Shown: piece by piece, positions 1-7,370 of the stretch | Numbering within the stretch: the stretch's first letter is position 1 | Layout: every line of letters begins with the position of its first letter | Assembly: GCF_000775285.1 (NCBI RefSeq) | Contig: NZ_JJML01000008.1 | Span: 89,031 to 153,030, forward strand | From: Neosynechococcus sphagnicola sy1 | Lineage (GTDB): Bacteria; Cyanobacteriota; Cyanobacteriia; Neosynechococcales; Neosynechococcaceae | Reading direction: 5' to 3' | DNA length: 64,000 bases | Position numbers and translations under genes: made by a program | The notes under the pieces: model-generated | Database searches by the model: none | The model's input: only the letters and a program-made list of their open reading frames with translations | Told to the model about the DNA's origin: nothing

Positions 1-2142
1 GTAGACAACCCGACCCTCTTCGGTGGCGGCAATGATGGTGGCAAAGTTATCGTCCAGCAGAATCATATCGCTGGCCTCTTTACTGACATCGGTGCCGGTA
101 ATGCCCATGGCCACGCCAATATCTGCTTGTTTTAAGGCGGGGGCATCATTCACCCCATCCCCCGTCATCGCCACCACATGACCTCGCCGCTGGAGTGCCT
201 GGACAATGCGTAATTTGTGTTCCGGGGAGACACGGGCATAGACACTCACCTCCGTCACCAGGGCTTCTAACTCTGCTGGACTCAATTGTTCCAGTTCCCG
301 GCCGGTGAGGGTGCGATCCCCTGGGTGGACAATGCCCAGATCCTCGGCGATCGCCCAGGCAGTGAGTTGATGGTCGCCCGTTATCATCACTGGACGAATC
401 CCAGCGATGCGACAACGACGCACCGCCTCGCGGACTTCCGGACGGGGGGCATCCAGCATTCCCACCAAACCGAGCCAGGTTAAGTTCTGTTCACTGCTAT
501 CTTCCGAGTGCTCGGGGGGAATTGCCCCTAAGGCTTGACTGGCAAAACCCAAGACCCGTAGCCCCCGACTTGCTAGGTGGTTATTCTCTGCCAGAATCTG
601 CGATCGCTGTTTCTCCGTCAGGGGGTGGGGGCGATCGCCTACCTGAATCTGGGTGCAGCGCTCTAGGGTCAATTCTGGGGAGCCTTTGGTGAACATCCGG
701 TAGGTGGGCCCCTGACCCTCCTGGACAATCACACTCATGCGCTTACGTTCTGAGGAAAAGGGAAACTCCGCCACCCGAGGGAAGTGACTGGCTTGTTGCG
801 CTTGTTCCAACCCTGCCTTACCCGCCAGAGTCAGGAGCGCTCCTTCTGTGGGGTCACCCAGAACCTGCCACTGCCCATTCTCACGCTGCAAAATGGCATC
901 ATTGCACAGAACACACGCCAGTAAGAGCGCTTGCAATTCGGGTTGTTCAGCAGGCAGAAGGCATTGGGAGGCAGCGCTACTGAGGAACTCACCCGTAGGG
1001 GTGTAGCCTTCTCCGGTGACTTGCAGCTGATGCTGATCGGTGAAAATTGCCTGCACCACCATTTTGTTTTGGGTCAGGGTGCCCGTCTTATCGGAGCAGA
1101 TAGTGGTCACAGACCCCAGGGTTTCCACCGCAGGCAACCGCCGAATCAGGGCGTTGCGGCGAACCATGCGCTGGGTACCCAAGGCAAGGGTAACGGTAAT
1201 CACCGCCGGCAACCCTTCTGGGACAACCGCCACTGCCATGCTCAGGGACACCTGCACCAAATCTTCAAAGTTCTCCGGGGTATGGAGGGTGCCAGCCGTC
1301 ACGACGATCACCACCAAGGCCAATGCCCCTAGGACGAGGATGTTCCCCAATTGGGTCATGCGCTTTTGCAGCGGGGTGGGTTCTGACTCAACGGCCTGGA
1401 GGTCGGTGGCAATTTTCCCCAGTTCTGTCGCCATCCCCGTGCTAGTGACTAAGACGGTGGCACGCCCCTGTACGACTTCGGTGCCGGTGAATACCAGGTT
1501 AATGCGATCGCCCAGTTCGGTGGAGTCGGGTAGGACCAAATCCGCCTCTTTGTTAACAGCGATCGCTTCTCCCGTTAAAGCAGCTTCCCGAATTTGCAGG
1601 TTGGCAGCCTCCAACAACCGCCCATCGGCAGCAATTTTCACCCCCGCCTCTAAAAGCATCACATCTCCCGGCACCACTTCCTTCGCAGAGACTTCGATGG
1701 GTCTGCCGCCTCGAATCAGCCGCACACTGCCGGAAGATAGGCTCTTAAGGGCAGCCAGTGCCTTTTCAGCGCCACTTTCTTGCAGATAGCCCAGCAAACC
1801 GTTGAGCAACACCACCACCAGAATGGCAATGGCATCCTTGGGAAACATCGGTTTGCCCTCAGCGATCGCCTCGCGAATATCTAGACCAGCTGAAATCACC
1901 GCAACGGCAATCAACATCAACAGCATCACGTTTTTGAACTGATCCCAAAGGATTTCTAGGGAGCTACGCCCCCCGGTCTCTTGCAGTTCATTCCTGCCGT
2001 AACGTTGCAGCCTTGCCGTCACCTGATCCGTCGTCAAGCCCTGGGTGCGATCGCCCTGAAGCTTTTCCACCGCCTGATCTTCAGAGATCCCATGCCAGGC
2101 AACCGTTGTTGGATCTAAATTCTGGGTTAGGGAGTCTGACAT
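1..2142 (-). CDS. Cation-transporting P-type ATPase, Ca2+-ATPase (PacL) type, 3' end outside window
   Basis: Type II P-type ATPase that pumps a cation, probably Ca2+, across the membrane using ATP. The 714 codons seen run from an N-terminal cation-ATPase domain through the actuator domain (TGEA, where TGES is usual), the TM4 motif PEGLP near residue 307, the phosphorylation motif DKTGT with the acceptor Asp at residue 351, and the hinge TGDGVNDAP near residue 659. The reading frame is still open at the left edge, so the last transmembrane helices, about 200 residues by family length, are missing. The start is the ATG at 2142 (MSDSLTQ), giving the normal family N-terminus. No operon partner is visible upstream. 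The family is sure; the ion is inferred from similarity to PacL/SERCA-type pumps. Confidence 0.93.
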   Translation of the reverse strand, partial: MSDSLTQNLDPTTVAWHGISEDQAVEKLQGDRTQGLTTDQVTARLQRYGRNELQETGGRSSLEILWDQFKNVMLLMLIAVAVISAGLDIREAIAEGKPMFPKDAIAILVVVLLNGLLGYLQESGAEKALAALKSLSSGSVRLIRGGRPIEVSAKEVVPGDVMLLEAGVKIAADGRLLEAANLQIREAALTGEAIAVNKEADLVLPDSTELGDRINLVFTGTEVVQGRATVLVTSTGMATELGKIATDLQAVESEPTPLQKRMTQLGNILVLGALALVVIVVTAGTLHTPENFEDLVQVSLSMAVAVVPEGLPAVITVTLALGTQRMVRRNALIRRLPAVETLGSVTTICSDKTGTLTQNKMVVQAIFTDQHQLQVTGEGYTPTGEFLSSAASQCLLPAEQPELQALLLACVLCNDAILQRENGQWQVLGDPTEGALLTLAGKAGLEQAQQASHFPRVAEFPFSSERKRMSVIVQEGQGPTYRMFTKGSPELTLERCTQIQVGDRPHPLTEKQRSQILAENNHLASRGLRVLGFASQALGAIPPEHSEDSSEQNLTWLGLVGMLDAPRPEVREAVRRCRIAGIRPVMITGDHQLTAWAIAEDLGIVHPGDRTLTGRELEQLSPAELEALVTEVSVYARVSPEHKLRIVQALQRRGHVVAMTGDGVNDAPALKQADIGVAMGITGTDVSKEASDMILLDDNFATIIAATEEGRVVY

Positions 2143-2493
2143 GGCAAGAATGATCGGGTGTAAAGGACACAGTCGCCGGACAAAATCATCGCTTTCACCG
2201 AGTCGTCAGCCTCAGCAGTAAATCATGGCTGACAGCAGATAGTCACCAAATCTGATGGTAGATGTCAGTCTAGGGGAGTTGTCTATCACCGACTACAGCT
2301 TAACTGATGGTTGTGATAGGCAGCAGCGTCAAGGGGAAACCTTGGATTGAGAAAGGGGAAGGTGCCGGGAGTCGGAAGGCAGAATGGAACGAACTCCTAA
2401 CGCCTGCCTTTTGGATTCCTCGCATCTCAGGCTTTTCCAGCTGGAGTTGCTAGCCCGGTAATGGATGCAGGCGGGAGGCTTCATGCCTTGGCA
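2143..2493. other. Intergenic region, no gene seen
   Basis: About 350 bases between the 5' end of the P-type ATPase and the 3' end of the methyltransferase gene, both on the minus strand. I see no convincing reading frame, RNA gene or strong terminator. It should hold the promoter of the ATPase. Confidence 0.5.
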
Positions 2494-3154
2494 TTACCCT
2501 GGTAATAATTGAAAGACCACGGACAAATTATTCGCTGGCATGGCATAGGTCTGGAGGAGGGAGAGCTGATGCGTTTGGGCAATGGCTACCACAGCTTCCA
2601 GATCCCGGATGCCCCAAGCTGGATTTTGCATCTGTAGACTTTCATCAAAGGCTGCATTGCTGGGAGCGGTATGTCGACCCCCCCTGCTTAAATGGGCCAT
2701 ATAGGTAGAGAATGCCACCTGGGGGTAAAATCCGCTGCGCCCCTGCCATTAAGCCTAAACACGCTGACCACGGGGCAATATGAATCATATTAATGTTGAC
2801 CATCGCCACAATGGGTTCAGGGATTATCCCTGACAAATCCTCGGAGGCGTGATCCCGTTCCAGCGGCCAAACTGGGTTGTGGACATCAAGGGCGATCGGG
2901 GGATACAGGTGCTCTCCAGGGCAATGTTCCCGCCAGGCCGCAATGCTGGCGAGGGCAAGGGGATTGGGGTCTGAGGGCAGCCACTTGCGAGGATGCAGGC
3001 GAGGGGCAAAGAAGACGGCATGTTCTCCGGTGCCACTGGAAATTTCTAGAACGGTGCCCGTGGGTGGCAAGACTTGTAACAGGATCTCCAAAATCGGTAG
3101 GCGATTGCGTTGGGTGGCAGGGGCGTATTGTCGGGCGTCTAGGAACTCAGACAT
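2494..3154 (-). CDS. DUF938 family SAM-dependent methyltransferase (frameshifted)
   Basis: Class I methyltransferase-like protein of the DUF938 family; the substrate is unknown. The N-terminal part (start ATG 3154) has the SAM-binding motif LEISSGTGEHA near residues 37-47. The frame breaks at a run of seven C (2678-2684 on the plus strand, G on the coding strand). Removing one base joins YLYGPFKQGG directly to RHTAPSNAAFDESL, and the frame then runs to the family's C-terminal motif MPANNLSVVFQ with its stop at 2494. Both halves are fully conserved, so an overcalled homopolymer is more likely than decay. The corrected length of about 219 residues is normal for the family. Confidence 0.85.
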
Positions 3155-3269
3155 CGGGAATGGGGAGAGAAGAGTTTGTAAGTTGAGGTGGGCTGCATCA
3201 GTTCAGCGATCGCGATCGAGGTCAATCCGTACACAATTGCCATCGTTACGTCATCCTGCTGCAACAACC

Positions 3270-3350
3270 ACCTGTCAAGCTAGACGCATTTGGTGAGTTG
3301 ACTCCTCACACCATCCTGCCTCCAGCTCACTCCTCTGGGGGTTTTATTGT
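3270..3350 (+). ncRNA. Candidate Yfr1-like small RNA
   Basis: The plus strand at 3301-3311 reads ACTCCTCACAC, the ultraconserved single-stranded motif of the cyanobacterial small RNA Yfr1. Twelve bases later comes a hairpin, CCTCCAG/CTGGGGG with a 9-base loop, followed by TTTTATT (about 3319-3348), which looks like the Rho-independent terminator that ends Yfr1. The stretch lies between two minus-strand genes and holds no reading frame. Yfr1 in other cyanobacteria is about 55-70 nt with a 5' stem-loop. I could not define that first stem clearly, because GGTGAG upstream could instead pair with the motif. The 5' end is therefore a guess. The usual guaB/trxA neighbours are absent. Confidence 0.45.
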
Positions 3351-3377
3351 GGGGAGACCAGGTCTGACTTGGGGTCG

Positions 3378-3776
3378 CTATAGGGCAGGATGTACCAGAG
3401 AACTGGGTTCGGGTTGCGGAGATCCCAAGGAGGGCAATGGGTTTCGGAAGGTCACCCAGCCCCCACAAACAGCCGCCACAAGACCTAAAAACAAGGTGCC
3501 ACTTGCAAAAGTGAGGAGGGAGGTGTTCCGGGTGAAGCCAAAATCCCTTAACAGGCGCACAAAGGGCTGACTCTGTCGGCGTAACATCCGTTCCGGTGCT
3601 AAGCGTCTGAAGGTAAAGGGATCACGCACATAGTGTCCACTCCAGCTCACCACCAGATGCTGCTGACAGGAAGGACACACAAGGAGTCCGCTCAGAACTT
3701 GATTGGGGTGAGCCGTACTGACTCGCCGACAGAAGGGACAAGAGGTAACGTCGCTGTTGAAGGTATGAGCGTCCAT
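3378..3776 (-). CDS. Small zinc-ribbon membrane protein, conserved hypothetical
   Basis: Protein of 132 residues. Its N-terminus has two CxxC pairs (CPFC at about 13-16 and CPSC at about 34-37) that form a probable zinc ribbon, followed by a basic linker and one hydrophobic helix near residues 88-107 (LLTFASGTLFLGLVAAVCGG). The protein is probably anchored in the membrane with the zinc ribbon in the cytoplasm. I do not recognise a named family. It stands alone between the Yfr1-like element and bciB. Confidence 0.6.
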   Translation of the reverse strand: MDAHTFNSDVTSCPFCRRVSTAHPNQVLSGLLVCPSCQQHLVVSWSGHYVRDPFTFRRLAPERMLRRQSQPFVRLLRDFGFTRNTSLLTFASGTLFLGLVAAVCGGWVTFRNPLPSLGSPQPEPSSLVHPAL

Positions 3777-3901
3777 CAGAATTGCCGGATGAGAACTCCC
3801 CCTGTGGAGCCAGGGTTGATATTGCTAGTTGATCTCCAGTTTACTGCGGTGACAGGGTGTTTACTCCCCTTCGGGATCGGCAAACAATCACAGAATCATG
3901 A

Positions 3902-5095
3902 CTACTCAGGCAGTTTGTACTGGGACACAATCCGCTGGGCATAGTCAGGCACATGGGCTGCCAATTTTTCTGGATAGTGGCGTTTAACATACAGATAGTT
4001 ACGGGTGAAGTGAGAATCAATCGAAAACCGAGCATATTCCAATCCTTTGGGGCCAATTTTTTCAATCACCACCCCCATCAACCGCGCTGCCCACATCGGT
4101 AAGGTAACCCCTTGGTCATAGGCAGGAATACTTTGCTGGACAGCCTGACGGCGATCGCCCTGAGACACCACTGGCTGCGTCTCTAACTGATCTTGAACCA
4201 GATCTAACATCTCCTGCCCCCGTTGATTGCGAACAACAATCCATTGCCAGCCAAAGGGAGCGCCCATATAACCCACCACCAAATCCGCCAGGGAATTTAC
4301 ATAGTCAAAGCAGGTCATACAAGACGGAGCAAACACATCCTTGAGTTGATTGGTTTTCAACCCAAAGAAGGGGACGGTTTCGACGGAACCATCTTCGTGT
4401 TTAAAGTGGACGCGGAAGTCCTGCATAAACTCGTAGTGCACCACTGTCTCCGGCGAACGGCTGGTGGTTTCCAGGAATTTCTGCAATCCAGCACGGGTAA
4501 CGTTGTCGACGCAGGGTGTCCCCAATACATAGAGCTTTTCTAGACCCAGCTGCTGTTCCACTGCTCGCAGGGCTTGAATCTGACAGCCAACCCCGATGAC
4601 GAGTAACCGCTTCATCCCCGATTGCTCAATCTGTTCCAGCACCGACAGGTTGGGAGAGAGGGTGGGCTTGTTTACCCGTGCTGCCAAGATTTCTTCCGGG
4701 GTTCTCGCCAGGATAGGCTGGGGTTGAAAGCGATCGGTGTCGGTATTTTGGACACAAACGACCCCTTCGACTTGCCCTCGATTCAGCATCTGAATGGCAA
4801 TGCTGCTGACAATTCCTGTCCACTGCGCCCCTGGAATCGGGTCAGTTTTCCGGGCGGCCACCATCTGTTGATGGACTCCGAAGTACCAGTCATCAGGGTG
4901 CTCCAAGTTGCGGCTGCGACCGTGGGCTTGGGCCTCTAGCTCTGCAACTTGCTGGTTGAGAAAGGCACAGGCTGTTTTGACGTAGTGGATGTAATAGGTG
5001 TCACACAGTCCACACTCGCTACAGAGTTCTTTGGCAGGACGGCGACTGGATGATTTTAAAGCCCTAGCTTTCAGGTGAGGTTGCACCGCAGTCAT
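3902..5095 (-). CDS. bciB: 3,8-divinyl (proto)chlorophyllide 8-vinyl reductase, ferredoxin type
   Basis: Ferredoxin-dependent reductase that turns the 8-vinyl group of divinyl chlorophyll(ide) intermediates into ethyl, the last tailoring step towards monovinyl chlorophyll a. It belongs to the F420-hydrogenase beta-subunit-like family and matches the Slr1923/BciB pattern along its length: an N-terminal CSECGLC iron-sulfur cysteine cluster, GVGCQIQALRAVE, the LGTPCVDNVTR block, CMTCFDYVNSLADLVVGYMG, and a C-terminus ending in YKLPE. I chose the ATG at 5095 (MTAVQP); a GTG three codons upstream is also possible. The gene is divergent from nblA, so chlorophyll synthesis and phycobilisome breakdown genes share this intergenic region. 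Confidence 0.92.
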   Translation of the reverse strand: MTAVQPHLKARALKSSSRRPAKELCSECGLCDTYYIHYVKTACAFLNQQVAELEAQAHGRSRNLEHPDDWYFGVHQQMVAARKTDPIPGAQWTGIVSSIAIQMLNRGQVEGVVCVQNTDTDRFQPQPILARTPEEILAARVNKPTLSPNLSVLEQIEQSGMKRLLVIGVGCQIQALRAVEQQLGLEKLYVLGTPCVDNVTRAGLQKFLETTSRSPETVVHYEFMQDFRVHFKHEDGSVETVPFFGLKTNQLKDVFAPSCMTCFDYVNSLADLVVGYMGAPFGWQWIVVRNQRGQEMLDLVQDQLETQPVVSQGDRRQAVQQSIPAYDQGVTLPMWAARLMGVVIEKIGPKGLEYARFSIDSHFTRNYLYVKRHYPEKLAAHVPDYAQRIVSQYKLPE

Positions 5096-5304
5096 ATTCA
5101 ACACGGGTTAATGAAAAGGCCACTGTTTGATCAAGATACCGCAAGCGTTTCACCCCTTCATAGATTATTAAGAGATGCTGCGAAGAACCCGCTTGAATTT
5201 TGTCGCGCTGCAGATTGTGCCCTTAACTGCGTCGCCTTCGCTGGATCTCTGACCCTCGACCCAAGCCAGCCATATCCACAACGAAATAAAAGTGTCAACA
5301 AAAT

Positions 5305-5330
5305 GTAAATAATTTGCTACAATAATTTAC
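5305..5330. promoter_or_regulatory. Imperfect palindrome in the bciB-nblA intergenic region
   Basis: The arms GTAAATAATT (5305-5314) and AATAATTTAC (5321-5330) are inverted repeats with 9 of 10 positions matching across a 6-base spacer. The right half contains TACAAT (5318-5323), a plausible -10 element for nblA, so a factor bound here could block or position RNA polymerase. The spacing is not the NtcA consensus GTA-N8-TAC (here it is N10). The rest of the 360-base bciB-nblA gap shows nothing else that I can support. Confidence 0.4.
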
Positions 5331-5458
5331 ATAAAGCAACAAAGCGACAGACCTAGTCCTGGAACCCGGTTTCCAAGGATCATTACATTAGGCTCTGGGT
5401 TAGTCCTGACAGCATCAATCGGAAAGATTTCGCTCAAATGGGGGCATCAGAGGTCACT

Positions 5459-5668
5459 ATGGATCAGATCATGGAACTCACCTTAGAACAAGAATTTAGG
5501 CTCAGAAGTTTTGCTGATCTAGTCAAGCAAATGTCCCGTGAACAAGCTCAAGAGTTCTTAATTGAACAGAACCAGCTGATGATGATGCGGGAAGCGATGT
5601 ATCGAGAGCTGCTGAAACAAGAGTGGAAATTGAATCTGGATGACGCTCGTCCTGATTTAGTAGTTTGA
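5459..5668 (+). CDS. nblA: Phycobilisome degradation protein NblA
   Basis: Small adaptor protein that triggers phycobilisome breakdown during nutrient starvation by linking phycobiliproteins to the Clp protease. The family core is clear: LTLEQEFRLRSF, MSREQAQEFL and the MREAMYRELLKQEWK C-terminal helix. The 69-residue product from ATG 5459 is close to the usual 55-65. That start has AGAGG 5 bases upstream. An in-frame ATG at 5438 would add seven residues that are not typical of the family. A rhodanese-like gene follows on the same strand after 124 bases. Regulation probably acts through the palindrome and TACAAT element upstream. Confidence 0.93.
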   Translation: MDQIMELTLEQEFRLRSFADLVKQMSREQAQEFLIEQNQLMMMREAMYRELLKQEWKLNLDDARPDLVV

Positions 5669-5792
5669 TGGTCAGGGCGTTCTGCACCTCTGGGGTTTGC
5701 AGGAGAGGTGAAATGGGGAAGACAGCTTGAAGTCTCCAATATTCAGAAATTCATTCATGCTCCGACTCAATTAGCAATACAGGTAGAGAAAC

Positions 5793-6155
5793 ATGTTCAA
5801 ATTCTTCCGGTTCATTCCCATTCCTGAACTCATCCAGGATAAGTCACGGGTGAGTGCGCTCAAAGATCGACTTGATTGGGGGGAGCCAGCTCTGACCATT
5901 GTTGATGTCAGGGATAGAAATGCCTACAACGCAACCCGCATCATGGGAGCCATTGCAATGCCCATGGACGAACTTGTTGAGCGGGCGCTTGCTAGCCTTG
6001 AGCTGATTCGTGACATTTATGTTTACGGCGAGACAGATGAACAAACTGCCAAAGCCGCATCTCATCTTCGCAAGGCAGGTTATGAACACGTTGCCGAACT
6101 GATAGGTGGATTACCTGCCTGGAAGAAAGCCAGATATCCAGTTGAAGGAGTTTAA
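5793..6155 (+). CDS. Rhodanese-like domain protein lacking the catalytic cysteine
   Basis: A 120-residue single rhodanese domain: VDVRDRNAYNATRIMGAIAMP is the typical first half, and AASHLRKAGY...LIGGLPAWKKA the second. The position that normally holds the catalytic CxxGxR loop reads YVYGETDEQTA, so there is no active-site cysteine and sulfurtransferase activity is unlikely. It may bind a partner instead. The gene is intact and lies just upstream of an IS element, whose left end begins 17 bases after the TA target site region. Confidence 0.82.
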   Translation: MFKFFRFIPIPELIQDKSRVSALKDRLDWGEPALTIVDVRDRNAYNATRIMGAIAMPMDELVERALASLELIRDIYVYGETDEQTAKAASHLRKAGYEHVAELIGGLPAWKKARYPVEGV

Positions 6156-6183
6156 AAGACAATTATTTGTCTTATAGCCATTC

Positions 6184-6756
6184 CTACTCTAATGAGATAC
6201 AGCAGCAACAATGAGAGAACCAGTTACGAATGTTCTCAAGAGAGATTTGGTTGAAAGCCGATTCAAGAGCCAAGGCGAGGTCAGGATAATTACGAGCCTT
6301 GATCGATCGTAAAATCTGCTTGATTTTAGTCCAGGCATTTTCAATGGGGGAAAAATCAGGAGAATAGCGGGGTAAATAAATCAAAGTAGCTCCCGCTTGT
6401 TCAATTAAAGCTCTGATCTCAGCTCCCCTATGAATCGAGCAATTATCCATCAAGACACAGGCTCCCGGCCATAACTGCGGCACTAATCGCTGAGCAATGA
6501 ACGCTTCAAAGGTGAGTCCATCAGTAGACCCTAACAGGCTCACTTGGGCAATCACACCTTTAAGGGATAAAGCCCCAATCACCGAGACATTTTTGCCTCG
6601 GTTGGAAGGACGATTTCCTCTGGCTCTTTGCCCTTTAAGGGCACGGGCAAGTAAGCGGTTCAGGCAGAGGTTGACTCCCGATTCATCAATAAAAATCAGG
6701 TTCTTGGGATCAAAAGCTCGAATGATCTGCCAATAGTCAAACCGCTCTAGCTGCAC
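6184..6756 (-). CDS. IS630 family transposase, catalytic ORFB part
   Basis: DDE transposase domain of the IS element. The three acidic-residue blocks are visible: FIDESG, LMDNCSIHRG and LPRYSPDFSPIENAWTKIK (with the E of the DDE/DDD triad in SPIENAW). The frame continues upstream of the first ATG (6756), reading TLHPSEKESEAVQLERF, so it is probably translated as a fusion with ORFA after a -1 shift at the A7 run (T at 6789-6795 on the plus strand). The stop lies inside the left inverted repeat. Confidence 0.87.
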   Translation of the reverse strand: MQLERFDYWQIIRAFDPKNLIFIDESGVNLCLNRLLARALKGQRARGNRPSNRGKNVSVIGALSLKGVIAQVSLLGSTDGLTFEAFIAQRLVPQLWPGACVLMDNCSIHRGAEIRALIEQAGATLIYLPRYSPDFSPIENAWTKIKQILRSIKARNYPDLALALESAFNQISLENIRNWFSHCCCCISLE

Positions 6757-7136
6757 GGCCTCACTTTCTTTTTCACTGGGGTGAAGCGTTTTTTTAGGGT
6801 AATTTGAAGCCTCTGGAGCATCCGAGCGGTGGTTGAGCGTCCTATCCTGACCCCAGTTGCTTGCTCCAGTTGATCGCGAAGCTCCTCTAGGGTGGCATCA
6901 TTATTGGCTTCTACAAGCTGTTTTAAAACTTGGAGTTGAGGTTCATTAAGTTTAGTGGGGGTTTGGAGCGTGCGAACTTTAGGGGCAATGTCCCCACTCT
7001 GTCGATATTGCTTGAGCAGTTTGTAGATGAAGCTTAAGGCGACTCGAAAGCGCTTCGCTAGCTTTCGTTGAGAGATGCTCTCGCTGTTGTAGGTGTCGAT
7101 AATTTTCTGGCGTAGATCGACCGAATAGGCTTTCAT
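6747..7136 (-). CDS. IS630 family transposase, DNA-binding ORFA part
   Basis: N-terminal part of the transposase. It starts MKAYSVDLRQKII and carries a helix-turn-helix (SISQRKLAKRFRVALSFIYKLLKQ) and a second winged-helix region (ATLEELRDQL...GVRIGRSTTARMLQRL). Near its end, at CTA AAA AAA CGC, a -1 shift puts the ribosome in the ORFB frame. Without a shift, translation ends 13 codons later. Overlapping frames with a poly-A slip site are normal for this IS group, so unlike the other breaks in this window this one is probably programmed. Confidence 0.85.
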   Translation of the reverse strand: MKAYSVDLRQKIIDTYNSESISQRKLAKRFRVALSFIYKLLKQYRQSGDIAPKVRTLQTPTKLNEPQLQVLKQLVEANNDATLEELRDQLEQATGVRIGRSTTARMLQRLQITLKKRFTPVKKKVRPCS

Positions 7137-7246
7137 GGCAAGGAGGTGTATCGGTTCTAAATATTTTATCTCCTACCTTCTCTCTATGATTGTATCCCAC
7201 TGGAGTGGGAATGGCTATATAGAAATTCCCCAATGAGTGGGGTGCA

Positions 7247-7313
7247 GCTCCTGGATTAGAATTCAGGAGCCAGGATTCAGAATATAGAAGGGTTTTGTGA
7301 TTCTGAATCCTGG
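7247..7313. repeat. Two adjacent inverted repeats downstream of the IS element
   Basis: The first hairpin has arms GCTCCTG (7247-7253) and CAGGAGC (7264-7270). The second has perfect 14-base arms, CCAGGATTCAGAAT (7270-7283) and its complement at 7300-7313, with a 16-base loop. They lie between the right end of the IS element and the 3' end of the UPF0182 gene. They could act as a transcription barrier for that gene or be a small mobile repeat. There is no clear T-tract. Confidence 0.55.
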
Positions 7314-7370
7314 GTTCTTCCGCCAGAATCTACTGCATAGCAGTGAGAACGCTATATCGCTCAATATGGG

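Larger units (their letters stand above)
6175..7217. mobile_element. IS630/Tc1-mariner family insertion sequence (ISY100-like)
   Basis: The 1043-base element is bounded by 27-base terminal inverted repeats at 6175-6201 and 7191-7217 (23 of 27 positions match; both start TAGCCATTCC). It is flanked by TA dinucleotides at 6173-6174 and 7218-7219, as expected for TA target duplication in this superfamily. It carries a two-frame transposase on the minus strand with a slippery homopolymer between the frames. The inverted repeats, target duplication and both frames are all present, so it looks complete and possibly active. Confidence 0.88.

Noticed and set aside
1040..1789. A 249-codon plus-strand frame opposite the P-type ATPase gene
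   Set aside because: It is the antisense shadow of a well-conserved gene, and its composition is not protein-like.
5305..5320. NtcA site upstream of nblA
   Set aside because: The spacing between GTA and TAC is ten bases, not the eight required by the consensus.
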